Shown here in pieces: positions 7,175 through 13,939 of a stretch of DNA of 15,313 bases (positions are counted from its first letter, which is position 1; each line of letters opens with the position of its first letter). The stretch comes from Pseudomonadota bacterium (GTDB lineage Bacteria > Pseudomonadota > Alphaproteobacteria > Micropepsales > Micropepsaceae), in NCBI GenBank assembly GCA_025360685.1, contig JANYBR010000523.1, forward strand, positions 1-15,313. The letters are read 5' to 3'. The notes beneath the pieces are model-generated. The model saw nothing but the letters and a program-made list of their open reading frames with translations, searched no databases and was not told where the DNA came from. The translations under genes and the position numbers were made by a program.

Positions 7175-8689
7175 ATGGCAGAACCGCACAAGTTGGCAGA
7201 ATTCATCGCAACTCGTTCGTCTACTGGGGGTCATGGACGTTACCCGCGAGTCGAGATCGATGTCTCGAGCTGGCAGATTGCGATCGGGCAGCTCGAGAGC
7301 CAAAATTGGATCCTGTTCGGGCTTTGGGGCGAACGAGACTCAGTCAACATGGCGCTACTGGACGAGTCCGCTTCGGACGTCGCGATTGTCACGTTGCCCT
7401 GCGTGGAGGGAAGCTTTCCATCCGTTGCGAAGAGGCATTCCCCGGCCAGCCGGCTCGAACGAGCTATCCGCGACTTGTTCGGACTTGAAGCGGAGGGAGC
7501 GCCAGACGTTCGCCCGTGGCTCGATCATGGTTGCTGGGACGTCAGTCAGCCACTACGCAAAGCTGGCATTGAAAAGATTGTACAGCCCTACCGTTTCTTG
7601 TCCGCTGAAGGAGAGAGCCTCCACCAAATTGCAGTGGGGCCCATTCACGCAGGCATCATCGAGCCAGGTCACTTCCGCTTTCATGCCAACGGCGAAACTA
7701 TCGTTCGATTGGAGGCGCGGCTCGGGTACGCCCACAAGGGCACCGAGTCCCTCATGCGCGGGTCAAGTCTTGAACGCGGAGCCAAACTCGCAGGCCGCGT
7801 ATCGGGTGACAGCACCGTCGCCTACGCAGCTGCTTTTGCACGCGCGACAGAGGCGGCGAACGCAGTGGACGTGCCGGTGCGCGCGCATTGGTTGCGCGCG
7901 CTCATGGCCGAACTCGAACGTTTGGCGAATCACTTCGGTGATATTGGAGCGATCTGCAATGATGCGTCATTTTCATTGATGCACGCGCATTGCTCCGTTC
8001 TCCGCGAGCGGGTTCTTCGGGCGGCGGACTTTTGCTTCGGACACCGTCTCATGCGTGACTGCATAGTTCCCGGTGGAGTTTCGTCGGATGTCGATGCGAC
8101 AAGGGTCGGGATGTTGCGTGCGCTGTTGGCCGAAATCGGTCGACAGTTTCCGGCGCTCATCGAACTCTACGATAACACGGCCTCTCTACAGGACCGGACT
8201 GTCTCGACAGGCATCCTCAAGCCTGAATTGGCGCGGCAATTTGGGGCCGGGGGATTCGTCGGCCGGGCCTCTGGACGCAACTTCGACGCCCGAAAGGCGT
8301 TCGCCTATCCGCCCTACGATCAGCTGTCATTTGAAGTCCCCGTCCTCAGCGAAGGGGATGTGAATGCCCGCGTGTGGATCCGCATTCGCGAAGTGCAACA
8401 GAGTGTGTCTCTGATCGAGCAGATACTAGCCCAGATGCCAGCCGGGCCCATCCGTTCGCAGCTGCCAAATGCTTCAGGTGAAGGCCTTGCGATCGTGGAA
8501 GGGTTTCGTGGAGATATCCTGGTCTCAGTTCGTTTGGCTGAAGACGGAACGATCGAGCGCTGCCATTTACGCGATCCCTCCTGGTTTCAGTGGCCGCTCC
8601 TGGAAGCGGTCATCGAGGGAAATATCGTGGCGGACTTCCCGCTCTGCAACAAATCGTTCAACTGCTCCTATTCCGGTCACGACCTGTAG
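7175..8689 (+). CDS. hyfG: HyfG/HycE-like large subunit lacking NiFe-binding cysteines (NuoCD-like)
   Basis: A fusion of a NuoC-like domain (about residues 1-130) with a NuoD/hydrogenase-large-subunit domain (about 150-504). Family hallmarks: GPIHAGIIEPGHFRF, ARLGYAHKGTESLM and ELERLANHFGDIGA. The first NiFe ligand motif (normally R-x-CGxC) reads RVSGDS at 7796-7813, so both cysteines are lost. The C-terminal DPCxxC reads DFPLC-NKSFN-C (8633-8665), with two cysteines five residues apart. The protein ends seven residues after the last cysteine, so there is no tail for a maturation protease to remove. It should not bind NiFe; it fits the Ehr (hydrogenase-related) class and is often misnamed a hydrogenase or HypE. 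The ATG at 7175 follows a GGGATAAG site; an in-frame ATG at 7148 overlapping hyfF is the alternative. Confidence 0.88.
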   Translation: MAEPHKLAEFIATRSSTGGHGRYPRVEIDVSSWQIAIGQLESQNWILFGLWGERDSVNMALLDESASDVAIVTLPCVEGSFPSVAKRHSPASRLERAIRDLFGLEAEGAPDVRPWLDHGCWDVSQPLRKAGIEKIVQPYRFLSAEGESLHQIAVGPIHAGIIEPGHFRFHANGETIVRLEARLGYAHKGTESLMRGSSLERGAKLAGRVSGDSTVAYAAAFARATEAANAVDVPVRAHWLRALMAELERLANHFGDIGAICNDASFSLMHAHCSVLRERVLRAADFCFGHRLMRDCIVPGGVSSDVDATRVGMLRALLAEIGRQFPALIELYDNTASLQDRTVSTGILKPELARQFGAGGFVGRASGRNFDARKAFAYPPYDQLSFEVPVLSEGDVNARVWIRIREVQQSVSLIEQILAQMPAGPIRSQLPNASGEGLAIVEGFRGDILVSVRLAEDGTIERCHLRDPSWFQWPLLEAVIEGNIVADFPLCNKSFNCSYSGHDL

Positions 8690-8698
8690 GCGATCACA

Positions 8699-9214
8699 AT
8701 GCGCAAACTACTACTTCAGAGTCTGATCCGGGCTCCACTCACCGAAATCCTGACCAAGGTCGACGACGCAGAGATAGCCGATCTCGCATCGAAACTTGAC
8801 GTCGCGAGTCGACGCCGTCTCGGTCGGAGCCTCTCGATCCGTGAAGTGGACGCCGGCTCATGCAATGGCTGCGAGCTGGAAATTCACGCTCTGAACAACG
8901 CATTTTACGATCTTGAGCGCTTTGGACTCAAATTTGTCGCGTCGCCACGGCATGCCGACGTACTTTTCGTCACAGGACCCGTGACCAAGAATATGTGTCA
9001 AGCTCTGGAAAGAACCTATTCCGCAACCCCGTCACCAAAATGGGTCGTTGCTGTCGGTGACTGCGCGATCGACGGCGGACTCTTTGCGGGCAGCTACGCC
9101 GTATCTGGTGGCGTTGCCGAAGTCTTGCCGGTCAATCTTTACATTCGCGGGTGTCCGCCACGTCCGCAGGATTTATTGCGCGGACTGCTGGCGCTTTTGG
9201 AAACCCCGACCTGA
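8699..9214 (+). CDS. hyfI: HyfI/HycG/NuoB-like [4Fe-4S] small subunit
   Basis: A 171-aa soluble subunit of the NuoB/HycG family, holding the single [4Fe-4S] cluster (N2-like) next to the large subunit's active cavity. The four expected ligands are visible: C55 and C58 in GSCNGCELEI, C122 in VGDCAIDGG, and C152 in RGCPPRPQDLL. An extra cysteine, C100, lies in TKNMCQAL. It is shorter than E. coli HyfI (about 250 aa), ending soon after the CPPRP helix. It starts 10 bases after the hyfG stop, with AGG in TAGGCGATCACA as the ribosome-binding site. It is the last clear gene of the operon. With an intact cluster and no NiFe site on its partner, it should pass electrons to or from something other than hydrogen. 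Confidence 0.92.
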   Translation: MRKLLLQSLIRAPLTEILTKVDDAEIADLASKLDVASRRRLGRSLSIREVDAGSCNGCELEIHALNNAFYDLERFGLKFVASPRHADVLFVTGPVTKNMCQALERTYSATPSPKWVVAVGDCAIDGGLFAGSYAVSGGVAEVLPVNLYIRGCPPRPQDLLRGLLALLETPT

Positions 9215-9244
9215 TGCCTTGAGATCAATGCGACGGAACGCGTT

Positions 9245-9406
9245 ATGATTAAATTGGGCGACTATGACGCACCCTTCGGAACCATTTCAGTCCTCGAGAA
9301 AGGGTCGATTGGGCTGCATTTCAATCAAACGATTGCTTTGCCCACCATCACAGATCCGAAGCTCGCATCCATCAAGAGGCTTTGGCACGACAGCGCCATG
9401 CGCTGA
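9245..9406 (+). pseudogene. Short ORF or gene fragment after hyfI (53 aa)
   Basis: A 53-codon frame from ATG 9245 to TGA 9404-9406 giving MIKLGDYDAPFGTISVLEKG and onward, with balanced composition that reads like real protein (alternating hydrophobic residues, few Arg/Ser). The frame is open back to the codon following the hyfI stop. It stops abruptly with no recognisable domain. It may be a small gene, or the start of a gene broken by frameshifts whose tail lies at 9434-9595. Function unknown. Confidence 0.3.
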
Positions 9407-9433
9407 TCCGAGGTCAGACAATGCCTTGTATGA

Positions 9434-9595
9434 CGGTCATTGGCGCCGCAATTGAACAAGGCGTGCCACGATGATGCGGCCGTCGGCACTCTGGTCACGG
9501 AATTAATTTCGGTGAGTGTCCAAACATCTGATGTCATCCACAATTGGCTCGAGAGTTCCGCCGCTCTTGACAAGTTGGCCGCAAAAAGCGCCTGA
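9434..9595 (+). pseudogene. Possible C-terminal gene fragment without a start
   Basis: A second protein-like frame between stops, ending at TGA 9593-9595, includes VGTLVTELISVSVQTSDVIH and an alanine/lysine-rich helical end (LDKLAAKSA). It has no good start and is in a different frame from the fragment at 9245-9406. Together they suggest decayed coding sequence, but no family was recognised. Nothing else is seen in the 423-base stretch between hyfI and the next gene. Confidence 0.25.
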
Positions 9596-9637
9596 GGCAT
9601 TTTCATACCCGGTACAACTGCGTCGAGACTGCTTCAA

Positions 9638-10033
9638 TCAGTCCAGTGGTTGGGCGCGGCTTTCTCGCGCCATCCGAAGCCCGAGCGATACGACAGCAAG
9701 CAACAGGGCAAACAACGCTGTTAGGGTAACCAGAAAGCTCTTCACATTCGCGAGCGCCTGATCGCCGGGCATGCCGCGGTACGCCGCGTCAGCGCGATAA
9801 CAGTGCGAGGGATATTCAGTCTTCGGCGTGCGCGTCTCGGCAGACAGACAGACGGACTTTGCTTCCGACGCGGCGTCGACAGCGGCGGCCGTTGCGTCGG
9901 CGGTTGGGCTGCCATTCCAAACGGCGACAACGGAGTCAATGATACTGAACTGGGTGACAACGACAATTGCCAGAACAGCACAGGCCAACAATCCGACGCG
10001 AAAAAGTCTCAGTTGCCAGTCTGCTCGTGACAT
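9638..10033 (-). CDS. Hypothetical two-helix membrane protein with a cysteine-containing loop
   Basis: A 131-aa protein with one hydrophobic segment near the N-terminus (VGLLACAVLAIVVVTQF) and one near the C-terminus (FLVTLTALFALLLAVVSLGL). The loop of roughly 60 residues between them holds two cysteines about 16 residues apart (SVCLSAE and SHCYRAD), perhaps a disulfide if the loop is periplasmic. The start was set at the ATG at 10033 (MSRADWQL); a TTG four codons upstream would extend it slightly. The basic stretches at both ends suggest cytoplasmic termini. No family was recognised. It is convergent with the hyf operon and followed upstream by another small membrane protein on the same strand. 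Confidence 0.65.
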   Translation of the reverse strand: MSRADWQLRLFRVGLLACAVLAIVVVTQFSIIDSVVAVWNGSPTADATAAAVDAASEAKSVCLSAETRTPKTEYPSHCYRADAAYRGMPGDQALANVKSFLVTLTALFALLLAVVSLGLRMARESRAQPLD

Positions 10034-10201
10034 TCTAAAGCCCAACTTGATACGTGAACGCTATTTCGCCACGAATGATCTTTCAAGAGAACACAAGCGA
10101 GGGGTATCGACCCGAAGAGGAGATCGCGGTTCATCACCTGTACCTAACAACGTGGCTGCCAAACTGTGGTACTTCAATTCAGCAGGGTTTGGCGCGAAGT
10201 T

Positions 10202-10393
10202 CTACTCGATGCTGTCCTCGAAATCCTCTGACTGCGGCGTGTTCATATGAGCGATCACTCCTACACCCAGAGTAACTACTGCTGCACAGAAAGCCGCATC
10301 CGTCGGCATAAAGCCAAAGTATGTGCGAGCTAGAAAATATGTCGCCGCTCCGCCAAATACGGCGGCACCCATGACGATCGTCCAGCGCACCAT
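10202..10393 (-). CDS. Small hypothetical membrane protein (63 aa)
   Basis: A 63-aa protein with two closely spaced hydrophobic helices (IVMGAAVFGGAATYFLA and AAFCAAVVTLGVGVIA) and an acidic C-terminus (SEDFEDSIE). The ATG (complement of 10391-10393) is preceded by a run of eight G then TGACCA, giving a Shine-Dalgarno-like site 6 bases upstream. Hydrophobic pattern and charge distribution look genuine, and other frames over the same bases do not. It is on the same strand as the gene at 9638-10033, about 170 bases upstream of it. Function unknown. Confidence 0.6.
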   Translation of the reverse strand: MVRWTIVMGAAVFGGAATYFLARTYFGFMPTDAAFCAAVVTLGVGVIAHMNTPQSEDFEDSIE

Positions 10394-10505
10394 TGGTCAC
10401 CCCCCCCACGTTTCACGGCGCACCTAAATTATATGCTCTGCCTGGCGGAACGACTAGCGGTCACTACGGAGCGCGAGGCGAGGGAAGGAGCCAACTTCGA
10501 TGCCC

Positions 10506-10845
10506 CGCTTTCCTTGGTGGTCTCAGAGGATCGATGCAACACTTTGTCCTAGGAAGAGACGATGGAGTGTGTCTCGATGGGGCCACTGATATCGTTTCGG
10601 TTTCACCTCAGCAGAGAAGACGGGGTTCTCGGATCGCTGACCGCGCGGTTCCAACGAGAATGCCAACTGTCCGCTCAGACAGTACTTTCCCGGGGTAAGC
10701 GACCCGTCGGGTTACTCGCAGGCAAGTCTGAACGAAGTGGCTCGTCAGCTCAACGAACCGCCGCGCAAGACTTCGCGGATCAAAAAACCAGCAAGAGATT
10801 AGATGCATGCGTTGCATCGACCGGTAGAGGTCTCTCCCCAAAGCG
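10506..10845 (+). mobile_element. MITE-like, internally deleted IS30-family element, copy 1
   Basis: A 340-bp element matching 13940-14276 in the same orientation over its whole length (roughly 80-85% by eye). Its ends are inverted repeats of about 35 bp beginning CGCTTT: left 10506-10540, right 10811-10845. Inside is the C-terminal end of an IS30-type transposase and, near the left end, an ATGG start region that may be the transposase's N-terminus. Both copies share the same structure, so the internal deletion predates their separation. Target-site duplications could not be identified. Confidence 0.65.
10653..10830 (+). pseudogene. IS30-family transposase C-terminal remnant (in copy 1)
   Basis: The frame starting at 10653 reads NENANCPLRQYFPGVSDPSG and then YSQASLNEVARQLNEPPRKT, which is the typical end of an IS30-family transposase (NENxNxLLRQYFPKGTDLS, then LNxRPRKT). 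The usual last residues, LDACVASTG, are present but in another frame (from 10799) because of a small deletion near 10790, and the stop codon has changed (AGA). Non-functional. Confidence 0.75.
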
Positions 10846-10903
10846 ACACTGGCTCGACAATGCACAAAAGATGGCCTTCGTCCCAAAAGTGACATTGACA
10901 CCA

Positions 10904-11431
10904 TCAAAGCGGGTGCTCCTTCCCAGGAGGAAATCTAGGTATTCGAGCGTGCTCGAACCACGCCACGCGCATGCGTTCTCCGTTGGCAGTCCAGCCGACG
11001 AAGGTCAGGCCTGAGCCTTTGAAGACGCCTGGCCCGTCGCCCAGATGAGCATCTTTCGTTTGCGCAATCGTCGCCATGGCCATGACCTTCTCGTCGAGGT
11101 TGGCTGCCGACCACGCTTCAATCTCCTGTCGCGCACGGGTCATCAATTCGTAAGACAGCCGACGTCCGCGAAACTCCTTTGCGATGGTGCATCGAAACAT
11201 TGCGACACGAGCGCCGAGAAAGTTGATCTGGCGCAAGCCGGCTGTTGAAACCGCTGCGATCTGGCCGTGCTGATAGGCTACGATACAGAGTTCTCTCAAC
11301 CGGTCTGCAACGCTCGTCTCAGGACCCAGGACTTTCTGTTCGCTCCAGAATAGTTCAGCATCGCGCTCGATAGCCGGCACATGACGACGCCACGCCACTC
11401 GAAGATCAAAAGAGTCGCTGATGTTTGACAT
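10904..11431 (-). CDS. GNAT-like protein (175 aa), possible acetyltransferase
   Basis: A 175-aa soluble protein. Residues about 74-110 (ARVAMFRCTIAKEFRGRRLS followed by YELMTRARQEIEAW) resemble the GNAT acetyltransferase core: a strand, a basic RGRRLS turn in place of the acetyl-CoA pyrophosphate loop (R/QxxGxG/A), then a helix. The upstream LRELCIVAYQHGQIAAVST fits the preceding GNAT strands, and LTFVGW near 142-147 could be the last strand. The loop lacks the usual glycines, so binding of acetyl-CoA is uncertain. The start is ATG 11431 with a weak ribosome-binding site. The 3' end lies about 60 bases from the MITE-like copy 1. Substrate unknown. Confidence 0.65.
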   Translation of the reverse strand: MSNISDSFDLRVAWRRHVPAIERDAELFWSEQKVLGPETSVADRLRELCIVAYQHGQIAAVSTAGLRQINFLGARVAMFRCTIAKEFRGRRLSYELMTRARQEIEAWSAANLDEKVMAMATIAQTKDAHLGDGPGVFKGSGLTFVGWTANGERMRVAWFEHARIPRFPPGKEHPL

Positions 11432-11729
11432 ACCAGTGTCGGTTCCGGGCCTTTAAGAGCCTCCTAGTCTGCGCCGTTCTTGCGCAAAGCGACAAGCAGT
11501 CATTGCGGTCGATCGGGCCCAGTCCCGGTACGGAAGTCTCAGTAGAACCTGTTTCGGAACCAAGTCGATGAAAGTCCGCTTTCCACGGCGACCCCAACCG
11601 GCCTGTGTCCGACACGTCCGCGCCGAGCGAAACAGGCCATTGTCTGCGGCGAACTCGAACGTCAAGATCAAGCGAGTCGTACTGTTTCCTGCGACGGTCA
11701 CGGGCTTCCTCCTTCCTGAAACTCCCGCC
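11432..11729. other. Intergenic region between divergent genes
   Basis: About 300 bases between the GNAT-like gene (minus) and the serine hydrolase gene (plus). A minus-strand frame at 11453-11701 and plus-strand frames here have Arg/Ser-rich, unconvincing products. It presumably contains the two divergent promoters; no decayed gene was recognised. Confidence 0.35.
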
Positions 11730-11735
11730 TATACT
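11730..11735 (+). promoter_or_regulatory. Possible -10 box (TATACT) for the serine hydrolase gene
   Basis: TATACT lies 28 bases before the ATG at 11763, a sensible distance. The -35 region 17-18 bases upstream (TTCCTC) is a poor match to TTGACA. The gene also has a strong ribosome-binding site, GAGGCGGGG, at 11752-11760. Confidence 0.3.
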
Positions 11736-11762
11736 AACCTGTCAATTTCTTGAGGCGGGGAC

Positions 11763-12929
11763 ATGCGGTTTATCAGGATCAGCGCGCTCATCGCGGCAGC
11801 GTCTCTTGGCCTGGCAGCAGCGCAGGAGAACCTTCCGTCACCGGCTGCGTTTCTGTTTTGGAATCCTGCGGAACAGGCAATCGGTTATCGTTCCATAGAG
11901 AGGATTTTTCCGACGCGGACAGTTGCTCGAGGCCAAACCATCAGCGCGCTCTTGCGTGACGAAAAGTCCTTCGACGTGTCCTATTCTTGGAACGGCAGGA
12001 AGTTCGATACCGCGAGATTCATGAGTGCGACGAACGTCTCGGGACTTTTGATCGTTAAAGACAGCCGGATAATCTTGGAGCGTTATGGATTGGGACGCAT
12101 CGAAACAGACCGCTGGACCAGTTTCTCCGTCGGTAAGTCTGTCACCTCCACACTAATCGGCGCGGCGATCAAGGACGGATATATCTCAGGGCTGAATGCT
12201 CAGGTTACCGCATATCTCCCAGAATTGCAGCACACGGCCTATGATGGCGTGACAGTCGGCGATCTCATCACCATGCGTTCTGGCGTGAAATGGAACGAGG
12301 ACTACACTGATCCAAAATCTGACGTCTCGCTGTACGCCGGTGGGTCCAAACGCGCGGACGGCATCGACCCGATTGAAGCATATATGGCCAAGCTGCCGCG
12401 CGCTCACAAGCCCGGCACCGTCTTTCATTACGACACAGGCGAAACAAATCTCGCCGGCATCCTTGTCGCTCGCGCAACCAAGAAACACCTGGCGGACTAT
12501 CTGTCCGAAAAAATTTGGTCAAAGATCGGAACCGAACAAGACGCCGTTTGGATGTTGGATCAGGCTGGCGAAGAGCTAGGCGGCTGCTGTATTTCGATGA
12601 CCTTGCGCGACTATGCGCGGTTTGGCCTGTTCTTCATGCACGACGGTGTCGTGGATGGCAAAGAGGTTCTGCCATCCGGTTGGACGCGCGCAGCGTCCTC
12701 ACAACAAGTAAAAACAGGCGAAGGTGATCTGGGTTATGGCTATTTCTGGTGGATCCATCCTGGCGGCACTTATGAGGCAGAAGGCATTTTCGGACAGTCG
12801 ATTTTTCTCGACCCGAAGAGCGATCTAGTCATCGTCACGAACAGCGCATGGCCAGTAGCCGATGAGGACAAGTATTGGATCGCTCAGGACGCTTACTTTG
12901 GCGCCGTGAGGAATGCACTTGTACATTGA
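11763..12929 (+). CDS. Secreted serine hydrolase, beta-lactamase/class C (EstB/NylB-like) family
   Basis: A 388-aa protein of the serine beta-lactamase-like superfamily (penicillin-binding, family VIII esterases, 6-aminohexanoate-dimer hydrolases). The catalytic SxxK motif is S122-V-G-K125 in TSFSVGKSVTS. The tyrosine of the second motif is likely Y223 in FHYDTGETN. The third motif, near the C-terminus, is probably GIFGQ (341-345), followed by a DLVIVTNSA strand. An N-terminal segment (MRFIRISALIAAASLGLAAA) looks like a signal peptide cleaved near AAA-Q, so it is probably periplasmic. Start ATG 11763 has GAGGCGGGG upstream. Substrate not predictable; an ester or amide hydrolase is more likely than a true beta-lactamase. 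The gene is flanked by unrelated genes and lies inside the MITE-bracketed segment. Confidence 0.85.
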   Translation: MRFIRISALIAAASLGLAAAQENLPSPAAFLFWNPAEQAIGYRSIERIFPTRTVARGQTISALLRDEKSFDVSYSWNGRKFDTARFMSATNVSGLLIVKDSRIILERYGLGRIETDRWTSFSVGKSVTSTLIGAAIKDGYISGLNAQVTAYLPELQHTAYDGVTVGDLITMRSGVKWNEDYTDPKSDVSLYAGGSKRADGIDPIEAYMAKLPRAHKPGTVFHYDTGETNLAGILVARATKKHLADYLSEKIWSKIGTEQDAVWMLDQAGEELGGCCISMTLRDYARFGLFFMHDGVVDGKEVLPSGWTRAASSQQVKTGEGDLGYGYFWWIHPGGTYEAEGIFGQSIFLDPKSDLVIVTNSAWPVADEDKYWIAQDAYFGAVRNALVH

Positions 12930-12939
12930 CTCAACCCGC

Positions 12940-12955
12940 AGCCGGCGTAGCGGCT
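12940..12955 (+). terminator. Weak hairpin after the serine hydrolase gene
   Basis: AGCCG-GCGTAG-CGGCT forms a 5-bp stem with a 6-base loop beginning 11 bases after the stop codon. There is no T-run, so it is only a possible terminator. Confidence 0.2.
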
Positions 12956-13150
12956 ATTCCCGGCACCGGATAGCCTCGATCACGCTGCAGAAAGCTCCAT
13001 GATCGGCTCGCTGCTAAAGGCTGCTTGCAGCGAGCGCCGAGTGGCCCAAGTGAGATCTCTGACTACAACCCAATGCGGACATTCGCCCTTGGTGTTGTTC
13101 GGACCAGTCAGCGTTCTGGCCGCGCGTTGCGACTTGAAGGTGGAAAAGTC

Positions 13151-13915
13151 ATGAGCGCGGAACAAAGGACGATTGTCTTCGGTTGGCGCGTTTACGGCCT
13201 GGGCGTGATAACGTTGGCCATGGTCTGTCTGGCGTGGGGGAGCTTCGATCCGGGGCAGCCGGTGCCCAGGTATTTTCCCGACCGCGTCGCGCTAGCCTAC
13301 GCCGCCGCAGCGTTCATGCTCGTCGCGGGCGCGGCTGTCGAGTGGCGTCGGACCACGGCCTGGGGCGCCGCGGCGCTTACCGTCTATTACGCGATTATTG
13401 TTGTCATTGTGATGAACGGCCGCGTGGTGCTCGCTCATTGCGCTGAGTTCGGCGCCTACAGCGGCGGTGCCGAGCAGCTCGCAATCGCGGCAGGCGGGCT
13501 TATCGTCTACGCCCGCGCGGCCAAGATCGATGAGGCCTTGGCCGCACGCCTTACGCGCCTGGGCCAGCTTGTGTTCGGGGCTTGTGCGCTGTTCTTCGGC
13601 GGAGCGCATTTTTTCTATATGAACCTCACCGCGCCATTGGTCCCCAGATGGCTGCCGCCTGCGCAAGAGTTCTGGGCCTATGCGACAGGGATTGGCCACA
13701 TCGCGGCGGGCATTGCAATCCTGACGGGCGTGCATGCCCGCCTTGCCGCGATCCTGCTCACCGCCATGTTCGCATCCTTCACTCCACTGGTGCATCTGCC
13801 GATGCTTCTGGCCGATCCTTCGAGTCATGTGAACTGGAGCGAGAACGCCTAGAATCTCGCTCTGATCGGCGCCGCCTGGGTCGTGACGGACTCGCTGCCG
13901 CGGCCTAGCCGCTAG
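13151..13915 (+). pseudogene. DoxX-like membrane protein interrupted by an amber codon
   Basis: A polytopic membrane protein with about seven hydrophobic segments, resembling DoxX/DoxD-type proteins (role unclear; quinone or redox related in some members). From ATG 13151 (MSAEQRTIVF; ribosome-binding site GGTGGA 7 bases before) it runs 233 codons to TAG at 13850-13852. The same frame continues after this stop for 20 codons (NLALIGAAWVVTDSLPRPSR) to a second TAG at 13913-13915. The continuation is hydrophobic and protein-like, following naturally on HVNWSENA, so the first TAG is probably a nonsense mutation (a leucine or similar codon in relatives). The truncated 233-aa protein may still fold. 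An upstream open frame to 13025 looks non-coding. Confidence 0.65.
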
Positions 13916-13917
13916 GC
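13903..13917 (+). terminator. Perfect hairpin at the end of the DoxX-like gene
   Basis: GCCTAG-CCG-CTAGGC is a perfect 6-bp inverted repeat with a 3-base loop and contains the second stop codon of the DoxX-like gene. There is no T-run. It lies 22 bases before the MITE-like copy 2. It could be a terminator or only a stable stem. Confidence 0.3.
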
Positions 13918-13939
13918 GCTGCTGTGCTCGGCCAGCGTC

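Noticed and set aside
2112..9214. Functional [NiFe] hydrogenase-4 or formate hydrogenlyase
   Set aside because: The large subunit lacks the first CxxC completely and has no DPCxxC, so a NiFe centre cannot be assembled.
2112..9214. Respiratory complex I (nuo) operon
   Set aside because: Gene order and subunit set (HyfB, HyfC, HyfE, HyfF, fused NuoC/D-like, NuoB-like) match hydrogenase-4; NuoA, J, E, F, G and I are absent.
9325..9606. 93-codon minus-strand frame after hyfI
   Set aside because: Composition rich in Ser/Thr/Cys with no pattern; opposes the more protein-like plus-strand fragments.
10562..11014. 150-codon plus-strand frame across MITE-like copy 1
   Set aside because: It is a chance reading through the degraded transposase remnant and antisense of the GNAT-like gene.
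11453..11701. 82-codon minus-strand frame between divergent genes
   Set aside because: Arg-rich product without recognisable features; overlaps other equally poor frames on the opposite strand.
11763..12929. Antibiotic-resistance beta-lactamase
   Set aside because: The SxxK and Tyr motifs show the fold, but the overall pattern is closer to family VIII esterases and 6-aminohexanoate-dimer hydrolases; no evidence for resistance.
12930..13150. Possible intergenic repeat family around the ACCCAATGCGGACATTCG segment
   Set aside because: It reminds me of short dispersed sequences in Rhizobiales genomes, but there is only one copy in the window and it cannot be tested here.
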